In this document: piece by piece, positions 35,501 to 50,500 of the stretch
How the letters are laid out: every line of letters begins with the position of its first letter
Position numbering within the stretch: the stretch's first letter is position 1
DNA from: Liolophura sinensis
Lineage: Eukaryota > Mollusca > Polyplacophora > Chitonida > Chitonidae
DNA length: 64,000 nt
Reading direction: 5' to 3'
Assembly (NCBI RefSeq): GCF_032854445.1
Contig: NC_088303.1
Location: 12,593,501-12,657,500 of the forward strand
Notes under the pieces: generated by a model
Database searches by the model: none
What the model was told of the DNA's origin: nothing
What the model saw: the letters and a program-made list of their open reading frames with translations, nothing else
Translations under genes and position numbers: made by a program

Positions 35501-38500
35501 TAGGAATCGGTCCCCTATTAGCACTTATGCGTTTTAATCATAAACGTTTGAAATTCTGGACGAGAGGACATCACGAGAGAGGTGATGATGAGTCTGTGAG
35601 TGACGCCTCCTTGGAGTTGCTAGGCACCCCTCCCAGCACATGGCAGAGTTACAGCACTAAATATTAACACTGTCGCTTATGGAAAATTAATAGCCGTCTG
35701 AGGCCAGACAAGTTTGTGAGGATATATGATGGCGTGATTGATCAATCACGTGACTCGAGATATCCCGCGAGACTTCCATTAAAATACATTCTTTTCTAAA
35801 TCTGTACCCTTTACCTGAGGGCAAAATAGCATACACACGTTGGTTTCCGTGCACTTCGGAGTTGCTAGCTTGTGATCATCTACACGACATCCGGCCAACC
35901 CAAATACCGTTTCGTTGTTTATACCTCTTGGATCATTTAACCTGTGCTCAGGTTTGCGTATGCTGGAGAACGACGAACAATCTGTCTTTCAGATAAGGTT
36001 TTCACCTGCGACTTTCAAAGCCTTCGGAATATGTAAATGTAGCTCACCATTTTGCTCCTGTTGTTTCTTCTTAGTCTTGTTCTGACAACAGCAGTTCTCC
36101 AGGCGCCCTGAGCACTTCCGCTTCACGCAAAACATTATGACAAAGATGAGAACAAGGGAGAGAATGACGATTAGACCGATCCATATCGGCTCCTCCAACA
36201 AACGCTGACTGGCCGTGCGTGGGGTCAGCATAGGGAGGCCGCTACGGCTAGAGCACTGGGCACCTGTAGAAGAATAGGCAGGGTCTGGTTGAGTGACTGA
36301 TACATGGATATATTAAACCAGTCCAGTCGCTAACTGAAGAGGAATTGGAGCTGGGGGCGGGTGGGGGGTGCGCTGTAGGAGAAGCTGCACAGGGGTACAC
36401 ATAAGATGGTTAGGTGACTGACACACTAGATATTTTCTCACAACAAAAGGGACTAAATAACGGACAATCTAGTTATTTATCTCAAATATCCCAGTTACTT
36501 AGAGAAAACCTTATTTTTTACTAATTGTAAGGATTTTTATTGGTGATATGAGTAATGATTACGTGAATGAAAGTTTGCTATGAAAACTGGAATAGGATAA
36601 GTTGTACTCTACCGTGTTGTCTTTCGAAGAAAATCCAAATGTCTATTACCAATAAGCCTTAAGGCCATCATCTCAGTGAAACCGTCGTATATGACACAAA
36701 AAATGAAATAAATCAAACAAATAAATTCTAGGCGTATAAAGTTTGATAAGATAACGCTTACCAGAATACCCCAAATCACACTCGCAAACAACGTTGTGCT
36801 CGTTTTCCCGCCAGCACGCTCCGTGATTGCCACACAGTTTCGTTCGACAGGTGTCGCTGTCAAGTTCACAGTAGATGCCGAAGTATCCTGGCTCACAGAC
36901 ACAGGTGTAGTAGGTGCTGGTCAGATTGCAGGTGCCTCGAACACAATTGTCCACCTCACACCACGTGGCATGGCATAACAACCCTGAGCAATAAGGACGG
37001 ACAACTATTAACACACGATAGGAAATTGTAACAGTGTATTTATCATTACCATGGTCATATGGTAAATATTACACATTATTGAATAATATTACTTTGTACC
37101 GATAACAACCTGATAGGTTGTCACTGGCTTCACGGATTTGTTTTTTTACATGCCTCGATTTTTAATTATCAGTGAAACGATTAAAAGAGTACAAAAATTA
37201 GCGGAGCCAACATAAGCTAATTTTTAATTTATTACATGTACTTTAACATATACATAACAACCTTGTTGACTTGCTTGGACTCGAACACGTGACTTCATTA
37301 GGTCACATTAACTGAACTGCGATGCTCATGTTCAGTGAGCTACTGAAAAGTGTCTGGCATAAATCATGTTTACAGAAGATAGTACGGTACGAATATCTAT
37401 AACAGCTGAAAATATCTGCTTTCGTAAATATGAAAAATTTTATGTATTTCAAACAGAGGAAACTTAAATCTTTGGGAACATAATTTTTTGGTATTTCTTT
37501 TGAAGTTTATGTGAACTCAAAATGTGTATGCAGCAAACATTGATTGCACAGTCAGCATCACTCTCATTGTCAGATGATCATATCAGCATGTAACCATGAG
37601 GTCAGCATATATTAGTTCATTCAAAGTGTTCCCCGACATCTCTAACCTGAGTAGCAGTTCGTTGCTTTAACTAAAAATTACGGCCAAAGACATTTTAAAA
37701 CAGTAAGGAAACTGCACATCGCGCATGCGCAAAATTTAATACATGCAGAGACACATATGTATATATAAGTTTGGATGGCGACCTCATCCCATAGAATGTT
37801 TTGCGCTAAGTCAATAAGGTGTTTCATGGATTCAGGATATCCTTATCTTGTGAAAGATTTCTGGAAGGGGTTTCGTACGCAAATGAAAGATGATCCTCAC
37901 AAACAACGCCATGTTGCCTTGCAGTCATTCCAAAACGATAGATGCAGAAATCCGACTAGTTGATAACTGATGTAATTGAACTAAAACGTCACGTCTTTTT
38001 AATGCGAGATTTTCATTACCATCGTGTTTTGGACGAGAAGACAGTTTTATGTGATCTATTAAGGCCCTACGCTGAAGGAACAGCTTGAAAACAACGGACT
38101 GATCCTCAGGCTGGCAAGTTCGTTGGATATATAGTGTAACATTATTTCGTCCATGGGCCTGGTGATGGGTAAAATGTGTTCTTCATCTTTTGCTGGCTCA
38201 GCCAAGTTGATTGCCTTTAATTAAAATTATATTGATTGAAAACTGCCGCCACAGACCAGAACTGCAAAGGAACTCGGGGGAAAAACCACCGGATGTTCGG
38301 CTGAAGAGATAAGAGTAATCTACATTACCTGTGTAATATCCGGGACACTTGCACTGGAAGCCACCTGCCGGAGAAGTATTGCAGGTACCCCCGTTATAGC
38401 ATGAGTAGGGTCCGTCAAGACAGGCAGGAAATGTCAAGTCAGTCACGTTCTTTGTCTTGTTGAAAAACTCTGGGTCTAAAAATGGAATATAAAATTGGAG

Positions 38501-41500
38501 AGGAAGTACCAATGTTATCAAATGCGTGTAAGCCTAATGATCCTTTGAAAAACTATCCGTCGCAAGGTCTCTGAATAAAGTTTGTATATGTTGTTTAAGT
38601 TTGTCTCTGATGTTTTCATCTTCTCGTCTTTCTTGAATCATCCTTTTTTGTTAGCCAGCAAACATAGCAATTTTCCCCGTATAGACTGTACTTCTGCTGA
38701 AAGTATTTTATTCATTTCTTTGAAGTGTCATCAGTAGGCAAGATAAAGATTGTGAGATCGATAGATTGCATTTCTTAAGACATAAACTACATCACTGTCC
38801 TTGCGTGTATAAGACATGTGCAATGTACAGAGCTTAGGCCTAAAGGACACAAAGGTCAATGTTCACTGGTGGTGTGCTAGTGGGTTGTTAGCGCAGGAAA
38901 TTTCCCTACAAAATCATTTCAAATAAGTGAAATAACCTCTAAATCTACAAATTATGAATGTATTATCTAATTGTGTCATAAAGCAGTCATGCCAGTGGCG
39001 AGCTGGGGATGGGTCCAGCTTTTATATGTCAGACACAGTCATTCAGAATTGCACAAATGAATTTTTTCGTATTTCACATGTACACATTACTTATTGGTTA
39101 CGCATCTGTGTTACGGGCAAGGAGAGGGACTGACTGGCCCAAAAAAACTTTAAGCATAGTCCGCACGCGATATAGTCTCTACTGTTCTGATGTTCTGATG
39201 TTGTAGATTTGTAAATTTATCGTGAAGCAAGCCGCCAGCAAACAAGTTCTGAAACTATTCCATTCCTGCTAATTTTTGTAGAAAGTTCGGATTAATGTGT
39301 ATCCTTGCAGAGGGGGGTATAAATTAACTCAGATCATTGCAGATGGAGATATAGAGTAACTCAAATCATTGCAGATGTGGATATAGAATAACCCACATCA
39401 TTACAGAAGGGGATATAGAGTAACTCAAATCATTACAAAAGGAGATTTAGAGTAACTCAAATCATTACAAAAGGTGATGTAGAGTAAATCAAATCATTGC
39501 AGAGAGGGTATAGAGTAACTCAAATCATTACAAAAGGTGATGTAGAGTAACTCAAATCATTGCAGATGTGGATTTAGAGTAACTCAAATCATTGCAGAAA
39601 GGATATAGAGTAACTCAAATCATTACAAAAGGTGATGTAGAGTAACTCATATCATTGCAGAGAGGATATAGAGTAACTCAAATCATTACAAAAGGTGATG
39701 TAGAGTAACTCATATCATTGCAGAGAGGATATAGAGTAACTCAGATCATTACAAAAGGTGATGTAGAGTAACTCAAATCATTGCAGAAAGGATATAGAGT
39801 AACTCAAATCATTACAAAAGGTGATGTAGAGTAACTCAAATCATTGCAGATGTGGATATAGAGTAACCCAAATCATTACAAAAGGTGACGTAAAGTAACT
39901 CAAATCATTGCAGAGAGGATATAGAGTAACTCAAATCATTACAAAAGGTGATGTAGAGTAACTCATATCATTGCAGAGAGGATATAGAGTAACTCAGATC
40001 ATTACAAAAGGTGATGTAGAGTAACTCAAATCATTGCAGAAAGGATATAGAGTAACTCAAATCATTACAAAAGGTGATGTAGAGTAACTCAAATCATTGC
40101 AGATGTGGATATAGAGTAACCCAAATCATTACAAAAGGTGACGTAAAGTAACTCAAATCATTGCAGATGTGGATATAGAGTAACTCAAATTATTGCAGAA
40201 AGGATATAGAGTAACTCAAATCATTACAAAAGGAGATATAGAGTAACTAAAATCATTGCAGAGAGGATATAGAGTAACTCATATCATTACAGAGAGCGAT
40301 ATAGAGTAACTCAAATCAACGCAGACAATGTTCCCATTCTTACATAGGTATATTAAAACAAATATGTTATTAATAAGTAATGAGTAATGTGGCAAGCCAA
40401 AATGGCGGGAGGGAGGGAAGGTGGAGGGGGGGGGGACGAATAACGGCCAATAATAGTGACATCGATGTAAAATATGCGCATGTATCCCGCTAACTGTACT
40501 TATATTAATCCCTTACGTCCCTTGTGCTTGTTAACTCTGATCGTTATAATGAAGAGATCCATGTTAGCTGTGATCGTTGTAATGAAGAGATTCTTCTTGG
40601 CTCTGATCGTTATAGTGAATAGATCCATGTTAGCTCTGTTCATTACAATCTAGAGATCCTTGTAGCTCTGATCTTTATATTGAAGAGATCCCTGTTGGCT
40701 ATGATGGTTATAATGATGAGATCCATGTTAGCTCTGGTCGTTGTAATGAAGAGATCCCTGTTAGCTCTCATCGTTACAATTAAGACATCCTTGTTGGCTT
40801 TGTTCATTACAATGAAGAGATCCCTGTTAGCTCTGATCATTATAATGAAGAGATCCCTGTTAGCTCTGGTCGTTATAACGAAGAGATCCCTGTCAGCTTT
40901 AATCGTGATAATGAATAGATCCCTCTTAGCTCTGATCGTTAAAATGAAGAGATCCTTTTGGCTCTGTTCATTACAATGAAGAGATTGCTGTTGGTTTGAT
41001 CGCTATAATGAAGAGATCTCTGTTAGATCTGATCATTATAATGAAAAAATCCCTGCCAGCTCTGGTCGTTATAATGAAGAGATCCCTGTCAGCTTTAATC
41101 GTGATAGTGAAGAGATCCCTCTTAGCTCTGATCGTTACAATGAAGAGATCCTTGTGGCTCTGTTCATTACAATGAAGATTGGTGTTGGTCTGATCGTTAT
41201 AATGAAGAGATCTCTGTTAGCTCTGATCGTTATAATGAAGAGATCTCTGTCAGCTCTGATCATTATAACGAAGAGATTCCTGTTAGCTCTGACTGTTGTA
41301 GTGAAGAGATCCCTGCTAGCTCTGATCCTTATGAGAAAGAGATCCTTGTTAGCTCTGTTCATTATAACGAAAAGATTATAGTTAGCTCTATTCATTATAA
41401 ATGGATATAGTGTTCGTACACATGTGTACGTTTGTGTAGCTCATATCAGAAAAATTTGCAGGTAAAAGAAGGTTAAGAGTACTTCTATTAAATTGTGTTA

Positions 41501-44500
41501 AACATCGTAGACTTTTTTGAACCTTCGAATCATTTTTCTTCTGTAAGGTATCCTTTTATGTATATATAAAAAACAACATCTTAGTATCCAAGGAACCGAA
41601 TCGGCTGTTTGGCGTTCGCTCATGCATTTACGGATAATTTATTCTAATATCTTCGCCAGGAACTGGACAGACTCATTGGCAGTCAGACACCCACTGGATA
41701 ATTCGATGTGCATGTAGTGTCACAGGACCTAAATCGGCCAAGCATTTACGGATAATTCAGTCAGGTATCTCTTGACCGGGAGTGGCTGTTTGGTCACGCC
41801 ATGACGGATAATACCGTCTAGTACCAAGCAAATGGCTGGTGGGAATCAACGGAGTGATCTTGAAATGTTTATCCAGTCAGCGCGTTGCCATCAGACTGCA
41901 CTTCATGAATTTATATACTACGTGAAAAGCTAAGGTCTGCCACGAAATATTATTGAGTGCTATATTTTACACTGTGCTGGAACAGTCAGAGTATAACGGT
42001 CAAAATCTGCTGATGATAATATTTTGTCTTTCCATTTATCCCAAGTGAAGAATTTTAATTTTGCTCATTCCTCCTTTTTACAGAAGGTCGTTTTTTTCTA
42101 TTCTGTTATAAAATGCAGCACAATTCTTTAAATACGGTGTAGGTATACTACAAGTGCACCATGGTGCTTTCTCTGACTTCAGAGGTAAACAAATGCTTTG
42201 ATTTTTAGAAACCAAAGCTTTGGAAAGAAATGAGAAGAATTTATCCATTTCTTGGCCCCTAACCAGGCACCTGTATCTCATTATTGTTGATTTCATGGCT
42301 TTTTATGCAAACTGTTTGTATCAAATGTACCCTATCTCTCTGAATTTTAATGCTTCGCAACTTCCGTTAGATCTATTTGTGATTTACTCTATGGTTTATG
42401 ATAGTATTTGAATGCGACGAACAGCCTATGCCGTAAAATATGTTTGATCCAAAAATAACCCTCAGAAACAGCGTTGTTTCTTTAATGCGTAAAATAGCGA
42501 CACTGTTGACAGTGAAAGATAACTAAGCAGCGACTGTTTAATGCGTATGACACTAGCTCCCAGTTAGTCTTTGATTTATGCCAAATGATTTCAAAGGCGG
42601 CTGAGGAAGTCGACCAGCAGGCAGAATCCTCCCGTAGGGACTGTAAACGGCAATCGGAGAACGTCGAGGATCAGACGCTAAAATGAACAACATCCATCAA
42701 ACCACTGTCAAGTTTCCATGACAGCGTCAATAAATGATTGGTTCCTTGAGCTTACATTGAGTTCCTTGGTTCACATTAATCTCGATAATGGCGACGTGGT
42801 AAAGATGTGTGAAGATCAAGTTTTAATATCGTTTTAGGATACTTTGAATAACAGTCTTTCAGTGGGTACAAACACTGATCGGGGGTCGACCATGAACATT
42901 GTAAAACAAAACAAAGCAAAGCAAAAACAACAACAACAAACAAGAAAACAACAACAACTAAAAAAAACCCCACCAGTTAACACTGTCCTAATTTAATGCA
43001 AAACAGCCATCAAATATATCATGTAAAATACAGCCTTTCCCCCCATTCACTTTGTTCGTGGGACCATGGTGACGAAAAAATGATCGACAGAGTTCGTGAT
43101 GACCTGGTCACAGGTTCACGTCGGCCTTGACAATAGGTCAGAAGTTGAGCAAAAAAACATAATGACCTGTAGTTGTGTTTTCAACGTTACTCAAAAGCCA
43201 GCACCGCCATCTTCATTTAAGTACCGGTATGTAAGTGATATAAGTACTCATATTTGCTCAATTGAGGCAAACTATCCTTGAACATATTGCAGCTGCTTTG
43301 GACCATCATGGACTGCTATTGTAGTTTGTGTGTTTGAAAATGTTTAAATCATACCATCTGGTGTTTGTGTACATGTACGTGTGGCTTGTGTGGTAAGCTA
43401 CCCAATTACACAGCGACCGAACACCGAAACCATAGAACTCATTTGACCAGCGTCTATGGAGCGCATTCAAAGCAACACCCTTTGATCTCAGTCAGCTGAA
43501 ATATGATCTCAACAGATGTGCAATCGTTAAGGTAGGACCATAATCGTTAAGGTGCGACTACATAGCAGGTTGGTTGGACTAAGCACCTAAGTTGTTCCAA
43601 CGCCGTTTTATAGTGTTGATGACTATACCAGAAAATTATTCTGAAGTGTGATTTGGATGTTCGCTTACTACTGGTCATGTGATTACGTATGTCGTAAGTT
43701 TGTCAGCTTCAAATCAAAATTTGTAAATTATTAACAATTCTCGTGCTACATGTACTATGCCATAGAGCCACGTCTTGCCTGCACCTATCAAAAAGATACG
43801 AAAACCTCCACCTAGCATCACATAGTTAACCATGCCGACTAGTGACAAATAATTAAAGGGAGAGGTCGACCTGGCGATACATTCGGCCTGGGAAGATACA
43901 TATGAATACATTACTCAACCTGGAGACGTGAAGTTACGTGTATCGTCAAAGAGACATGGACTGCAAGGAACACTTGATTAGACCCAAGGCAGAAGATAAA
44001 TTAAATACCTTCAAAACAAAATACTTATATTACCAATGTTAGATGGTTGCTTACAGGAGACAAGCTGGGGATAAGAAAACTCCATATGAAAACTACGTGT
44101 ACTTTCATACGACAAAGCACAGATGCATAACACCAATATGCAGAGGAAACCTTGGTGAACGAGTGATTAGCGAGCTAGCGCAGCAGAATGACCCAGGAAC
44201 CCATCACAAATCCAGCTCAAGCGGGCTTCAGCTCAGGTCTGACTTGGCAATTTCTGCCAGCAGCCAGTGGTTTCTGCCCAACATAATGCTGGTCGCCGTC
44301 GAATAAGTGATATATTACTTAGTAGGCGTAAAACACCAATCAAATAAATGAATACAACAACATCAAGCATTTAGAGTGGAAAGAAGATATTCACCACCAA
44401 ATAAATCGAATCAATCATAAAAACATTGTACAATATATACACTTCCTTACGGAAAGAGTAATTCCAAGCAAAGCAATTGTTATAAAGGTACTTCTGCCAT

Positions 44501-47500
44501 TTCAAACAAAGCGTACTGAATCTTGTAATTTTAGCGCCAAAAGGAATTATAAACTGTTGGAAAGTTGAAGTTATACAGAAAATTAATTTTACCTTGGAAA
44601 ACAAGATACAATGAAGTGGTTAACTAAACGTTTGAAGAACGGGGAATGTCCATCCCCTAAACAACGATTATACATGAAACTTACCTGTATACCAATAAAA
44701 GCTTTCAAGACTGGAATCATATTCGAGGTAATTATCAGTATAGGAGAGGGGTGAAGTATAGCGTCAAGACTGTAAATAGAAATACCTGGGAGAATCTTGT
44801 AGAGGACAGAGAATCCTGGGGTAGCTGAGTGGCCGATGTCACCGGTGTGGAAGCGTAGAGACACTTCGTGGAGCTGAGACTGTGATGTGATGACGGGTGG
44901 TGGAGTCACAGTAGTGACGGTAGTGTCAACACAGAGAGGGAACCTAGTCGTCAAGCCGATCTCCTCCACAGCCGTGTCCGCTATCTCCACATACGTGTCC
45001 TTACACCCCTCACTGTGATTGGTGATCGTGGACAAGTGCACTATCTTCAAGTAGATCATCCAGCCCAGGCTTGCCTGCAGTTCTATCGTCTGAGCTAGAT
45101 CATTAACACCCCCGACCTGCTCATTCACACTGTGGATTACGCCGAATCTTTTATTAGTGACATCCAACACGGAGTCGATGTTGGGAGAGGCAGCCAGTAC
45201 TACAACGATAATGATGTAAAAAGTAAGAAAAGTGGGCCGGGCTGTTTTGCACTTGGTGTCTGGACACAAACAACTGATTATGTACAATCACGTCACATCG
45301 TTATCTCCCTTTGAGTTTTGCCCTCACTTTCCTGAACAATGTCATAATTATGGCATAAGCCCGCTGTCTGGCACAAAGAAACATGTTCATAAATAAAATG
45401 CCCACGTACAATGAGCAAGTTCAGACCTCTTCATTGCATGTTACACCCCTGTAGTTCACATATTAGAACACCACCGTAGTTCACATATTAGAACATCGCC
45501 ATAGTTCACATATCAGAACACTGTCATCGTTCACATATTAGAACACCACCATAGTTCACATATTAGACCACCATCATAGTTCACATATGAAAATGTCACT
45601 ACATATTAGAGCGTGCCGATAGTTCACAAATTAGACCACTGACAAGTTCACATATTAAAACATCACCATAATTCACATTTTAGAACACCACCATACATCA
45701 CACATTAGAACACCGCCACAGTTCACATATTCACATAATTTAATATAATCTGAAAAATTATATATAAAAATGTATCACCACAATTTGTTTACGATAGTTT
45801 ACATACCAGAGCACCGATATGGTTTACATACCAGAGCACCGATATAGTTTACATACCAGAGCACCGATATAGTTTACATACCAGAGCACGGATATAGTTT
45901 ACATGTCAGAGCACCAAAACTCATAAAATCGTTACAAAATAGTATTAGTTTCTTCCAAATCACTATGTAATAATAAATTAAAATCCTGAGGAATAGTTGG
46001 AATCTAAATGTTAAATCGGGCAATTATATACCACTCCTAATCCAAGAGTTCCTAAGTAAATAATGTACATTTTTGTTTCCAACTATTAAACAAGTCATCT
46101 TTGTCCATAATAACCATTCACACAATGTCATTTATATCTTGTCGGAATGTATGATCCATAAGACAGCGATTGATATCTCCCAAGCATCATACATCAAGGC
46201 AGCAACATTTCTGCTCCAATCAATGGAGGTACGTTCTCCGCCAACCAATGGCGGTACACTTTCTGACCGTCTTCGATATTTTCCCATTCTTCTGTAGTCT
46301 CCATATGGTGGTTACATATAACATGTAGCTTGTGTTCTGTAACCAAAGTTCGGCATACACGATAGCTTCTGTTCTGTAACTAAAGCTCGGCATACACGAT
46401 AGCTTCTGTTCTGTAACTAAAGCTCGGCATACACGATAGCTTCTGTTCTGTAACTAAAGCTCAGCATACACGATAGCTTCTGTTCTGTAACTTAAGCTCG
46501 GCATATACGAGACCTCCTGCTCTGTAACTAAAGCTCGGCATACATGAGACCTTCTGTTCTGTAACTAAAGCTCGGCATACACGAGAGCATAGGTTCTGTA
46601 ACTAAAGCTCGGCATACACGAGAGCTTCTGTTATGTAACTTAAGTTCGGGCATACACAAGAGCATAGGATCTGCAACTAAAGCTCGGCCTACACGACAGC
46701 TTCTGTTCTGTAACTAAGGCTTGGCATATACATAAGCCTCTGTTCGGTCCTCGTGGATTCCGAGCTTTATACAGCGTCAAACTTTCAAACAAAAATGGAT
46801 GCTCTATTTATTCGTTAATTTCAGTAACTTATACAACGCTCTACCAGGAACTAAAATGGTTGCTTGATGTATTCGTTTATTTCTGTAACTAATGTAGTGC
46901 CATATCTGCAAAGCAAACTGGCTGCTCTATTTATTCTAAATATGTTTATGTTAATTTAGTAGTTTTTTATCGCCATATTTCAGATTGATTCACTTCTAGA
47001 TGCTGGTGTATCCTGGTTGGAGAATACCGGAATGCCGGTTGTAAACCACTCACCTTTGGCAAGTTATGTTGAAATCGTTTCCACAATACTGGACAAGGTG
47101 AATGGTGCTCTGTGAATTACACGTAAGACTACACGCGAGAGCGCCGTCGACGGATTATTGCTATTACGGATAACAATGATCCAAATGTCCTCTCCAGGAA
47201 TGGTATTACGGGAACGATAACAAGGGTCCAGATGTCCTCTCCAAGAATGGTATTACGGGAACGATAACAATGGTCCAAATGTCCTCTCCAGGAATGGTAT
47301 TACGGGAACAATAACAATTGTCCAGATGTCCTCTCCAGGAATGGTATTACGGAAACGATAACAATGATCCAAATGTCCTCTCCAGGAATGGTATTACGGG
47401 AACGATAACAATGGTCAAAATGTCCTCTCCAGGAATGGTATTATGGGAACGATAACAATGGTCCAAATGTCCTCTCCAGGAATGGTGTTACAGGAACGAT

Positions 47501-50500
47501 AACAATGGTCAAAATGTCCTCTCCAGGAATGGTATTATGGGAACGATAACAATGATCCAAATGTCCTCTCCAGGAATGGTATTACAGGAACGATAACAAT
47601 GGTCAAAATGTCCTCTCCAGGAATGGTGTTACAGGAACGATAACAATGGTCAAAATGTCCTCTCCAGGAATGATATTATGGCGCCGATAACAATATCCTG
47701 AATGTCGTCTCCAGGAATGATATTACGAGACCCATAACAATGATCCAAACGGCTTAACCACTAGACCATGAACCTCTCCCAAAAACGTCAGTTGTGTAAC
47801 CTCCCACAATTAGCGCGCCCTCTAATCGATTGTTACGTGATGCCAGGAATCAAAGGCCTTAACTAGGCGTAAAGAAATGGTTAGCTTGTGGTTTGAGAGA
47901 TTAATTACCCGGTGACCATGGCTGCTCCCTTATCAGGTGTCACGTCACCTGGAGCAGTGTAGCCAATATATAATCCCTCTCAAGAGTTATAATTAAGACT
48001 TCGTTAACAATCTTGTAATTACAGTAGGTAAGGTAAAGAAAGGTATTAGTCTAAGGTAAGCTGAGAATTAGTCTTCCTTCCAATCTGACCCGATGACATT
48101 CGCGATTCATTATAACTATGACTTGATGGTATTCACGAATCATTATAAATGTGACCCGATGACATTCACGAATCATTATAAATCTGACCTGATGACATTC
48201 GCAAATCATTATAAATCTGACTCAATAACATTCAAGAATCATTATAAATCTGACTCGATGACATTCGTCTGTCATTATAAATCTGACTCAATAACATTCA
48301 AGAATCATTATAAATCTGACCCGATGACATTCACGAATCATTACAAATCTGACTCGATGACATTCACGAATCATTACAAATCTGACCTGATGACATTCAC
48401 AAATCATTATAAATCTGACCCGATGGCATTCGCGAATCATTATCAGTCTGACCCGATGACATTCACGAATAACTATAAATCTGACTCGATGACATTCACG
48501 AATCATTATAAATCTGACTCGATGACATTCACGAATCATTATAAATCTGACCTGATGATATTCGCGAATCATTATAAATCTGACCCGATGACATTCACGA
48601 ATAACTAAAACTCTGACCCGATGACATTCACGAATCATTATAAATCTGTCTCGATGGCATTCACGAATCATTAGAAATCCGACCCAATGACATTCACAAA
48701 TCATTAAAAATCTGACCCGATGACATTCTCGACTCATTATAAATCTGACCTGATGACATTCGCGAATCATTATAAATCTGACTCGATGGTATTAACGAAT
48801 CATTATAAATTTGACCCGATGACATTCACGAATCATTATAAATCTGACTCGATGATATTCACGAATCATTATAAATCTGACCTGATGACATTCACGAATC
48901 ATTACGAATCTGACTCGAAGGCATTCGCAAATCATTATAAATCTGATTCGATGACATACACGAATCATTATAAATCTGACCCGATAACATTCACGAATCA
49001 TTATAAATCTGACTCGATGACATTCACAAATCATTAAAAATCTGACCCGATGGCATTCGTGAATCATTATAAGTCTGACCCGATGACATTTACGAATAAA
49101 TATAAATATGACCCGATGACATTCACGAATCACTATAAATCTGACTCGATGGCATTCGCAAATCATTATAAATCTGACCTGATGATATTCGCAAATCATT
49201 ATCAATCTGACTCGATGACATTCACGAACAACTAAAACTTTGACCCGATGACATTCACGAATCATTACAAATCTGAGCCGATAGCATTCACGAATCATTA
49301 GAAATCCGACCCGATGACATTCACAAATCATTACAAATCTGACCCGATGCGTTCGCGAATCATTATAACTCTGACCTGATGACATTCGCGAATCATTATA
49401 AATCGGACTCGATGGTATTAACGAATAACTAAAAATCTGACCCGATAACATTCACAAATCATTATAAATCTGACTCGATGATATTCACGAATCATTATAA
49501 ATCCGACCTGATGACATTTACGAATCATTATACCAAGCAGTGCTAAGCGAGAGACAATCTGTACAGTCTGATATTTGGTATCTATTGCTGGAAACGTAAA
49601 CTCAGCATTATGCACGTATTGAATACCTGTCACTTTTTTTATTGTCAAACGCACTGTTGAATACATCGTATAAGTTAGTTAGGTAGTCGGATAGTTCTTT
49701 AATTCAAGACAAACGTGGCTTGACCCCAAAAGGGCGTGTCGCCTTATTTGTCCTGAGACGATCAGTATCTATGTACGTGCGTTTCACTTACCGTGTGTGG
49801 TTGTAGGTTAGCTCTTGCTATTGAATAGCAGTGTTAGTCTGTCCTAAGGGGCTACCAAAGGCTACCAGCCTTATCTCGGTAAGTATTCTCTGGGGATGAG
49901 GTAAGCTCTGAAACACGGCATCTCACCCTGGGCACAGTCCATGATATGACCATCCTTCTCATTGGTCAGTACCACACATGGGTACGGTGGCCACTACATG
50001 TAAATCAGTGAGTTGCTTTAGAAATCAATGCTACGCGACGGGCGCTCTCCGTACAAAGGCGGCTGTGGTAGTTGACGAAGCTCATTACACTCAGCGCCCA
50101 GGAGGCCTGTGTTCTCTGAGGATTTGAATGATGCTTCAGCCCGTGCATTACCAGCCGAACCTAGCCAAGGATTCATTGCAGGGTTCAACAGTATACATCC
50201 AGTATAAAAACATTGCTTAGCAAGTGTCCGATGGATCAGCTCACGAAGATACAATTACCATGGCCTTTCATCTGTAATTCTTCTTCCTATATTATCCTAA
50301 CATCGTGAGAACAAAATCTGTTTGGCAATCTGGAGTCTTCTCACTTCCGATCATCGTCGTCACTCGATGGAAACCCAAGGTCGTAGGACAAATACTACAT
50401 GGAGTTCCAGCTAACAATACGTCAAACGTCCGCTCTGAGCAGATTAATAAAAGCCTCTGGTGATAAAAGCGTATGAAAATGTTTACACCTTTACACATTT

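Noticed and set aside
48093-49451. Long ORFs with 11-residue repeats on both strands
   Set aside because: 33-bp satellite, multiple of three; no support for translation.
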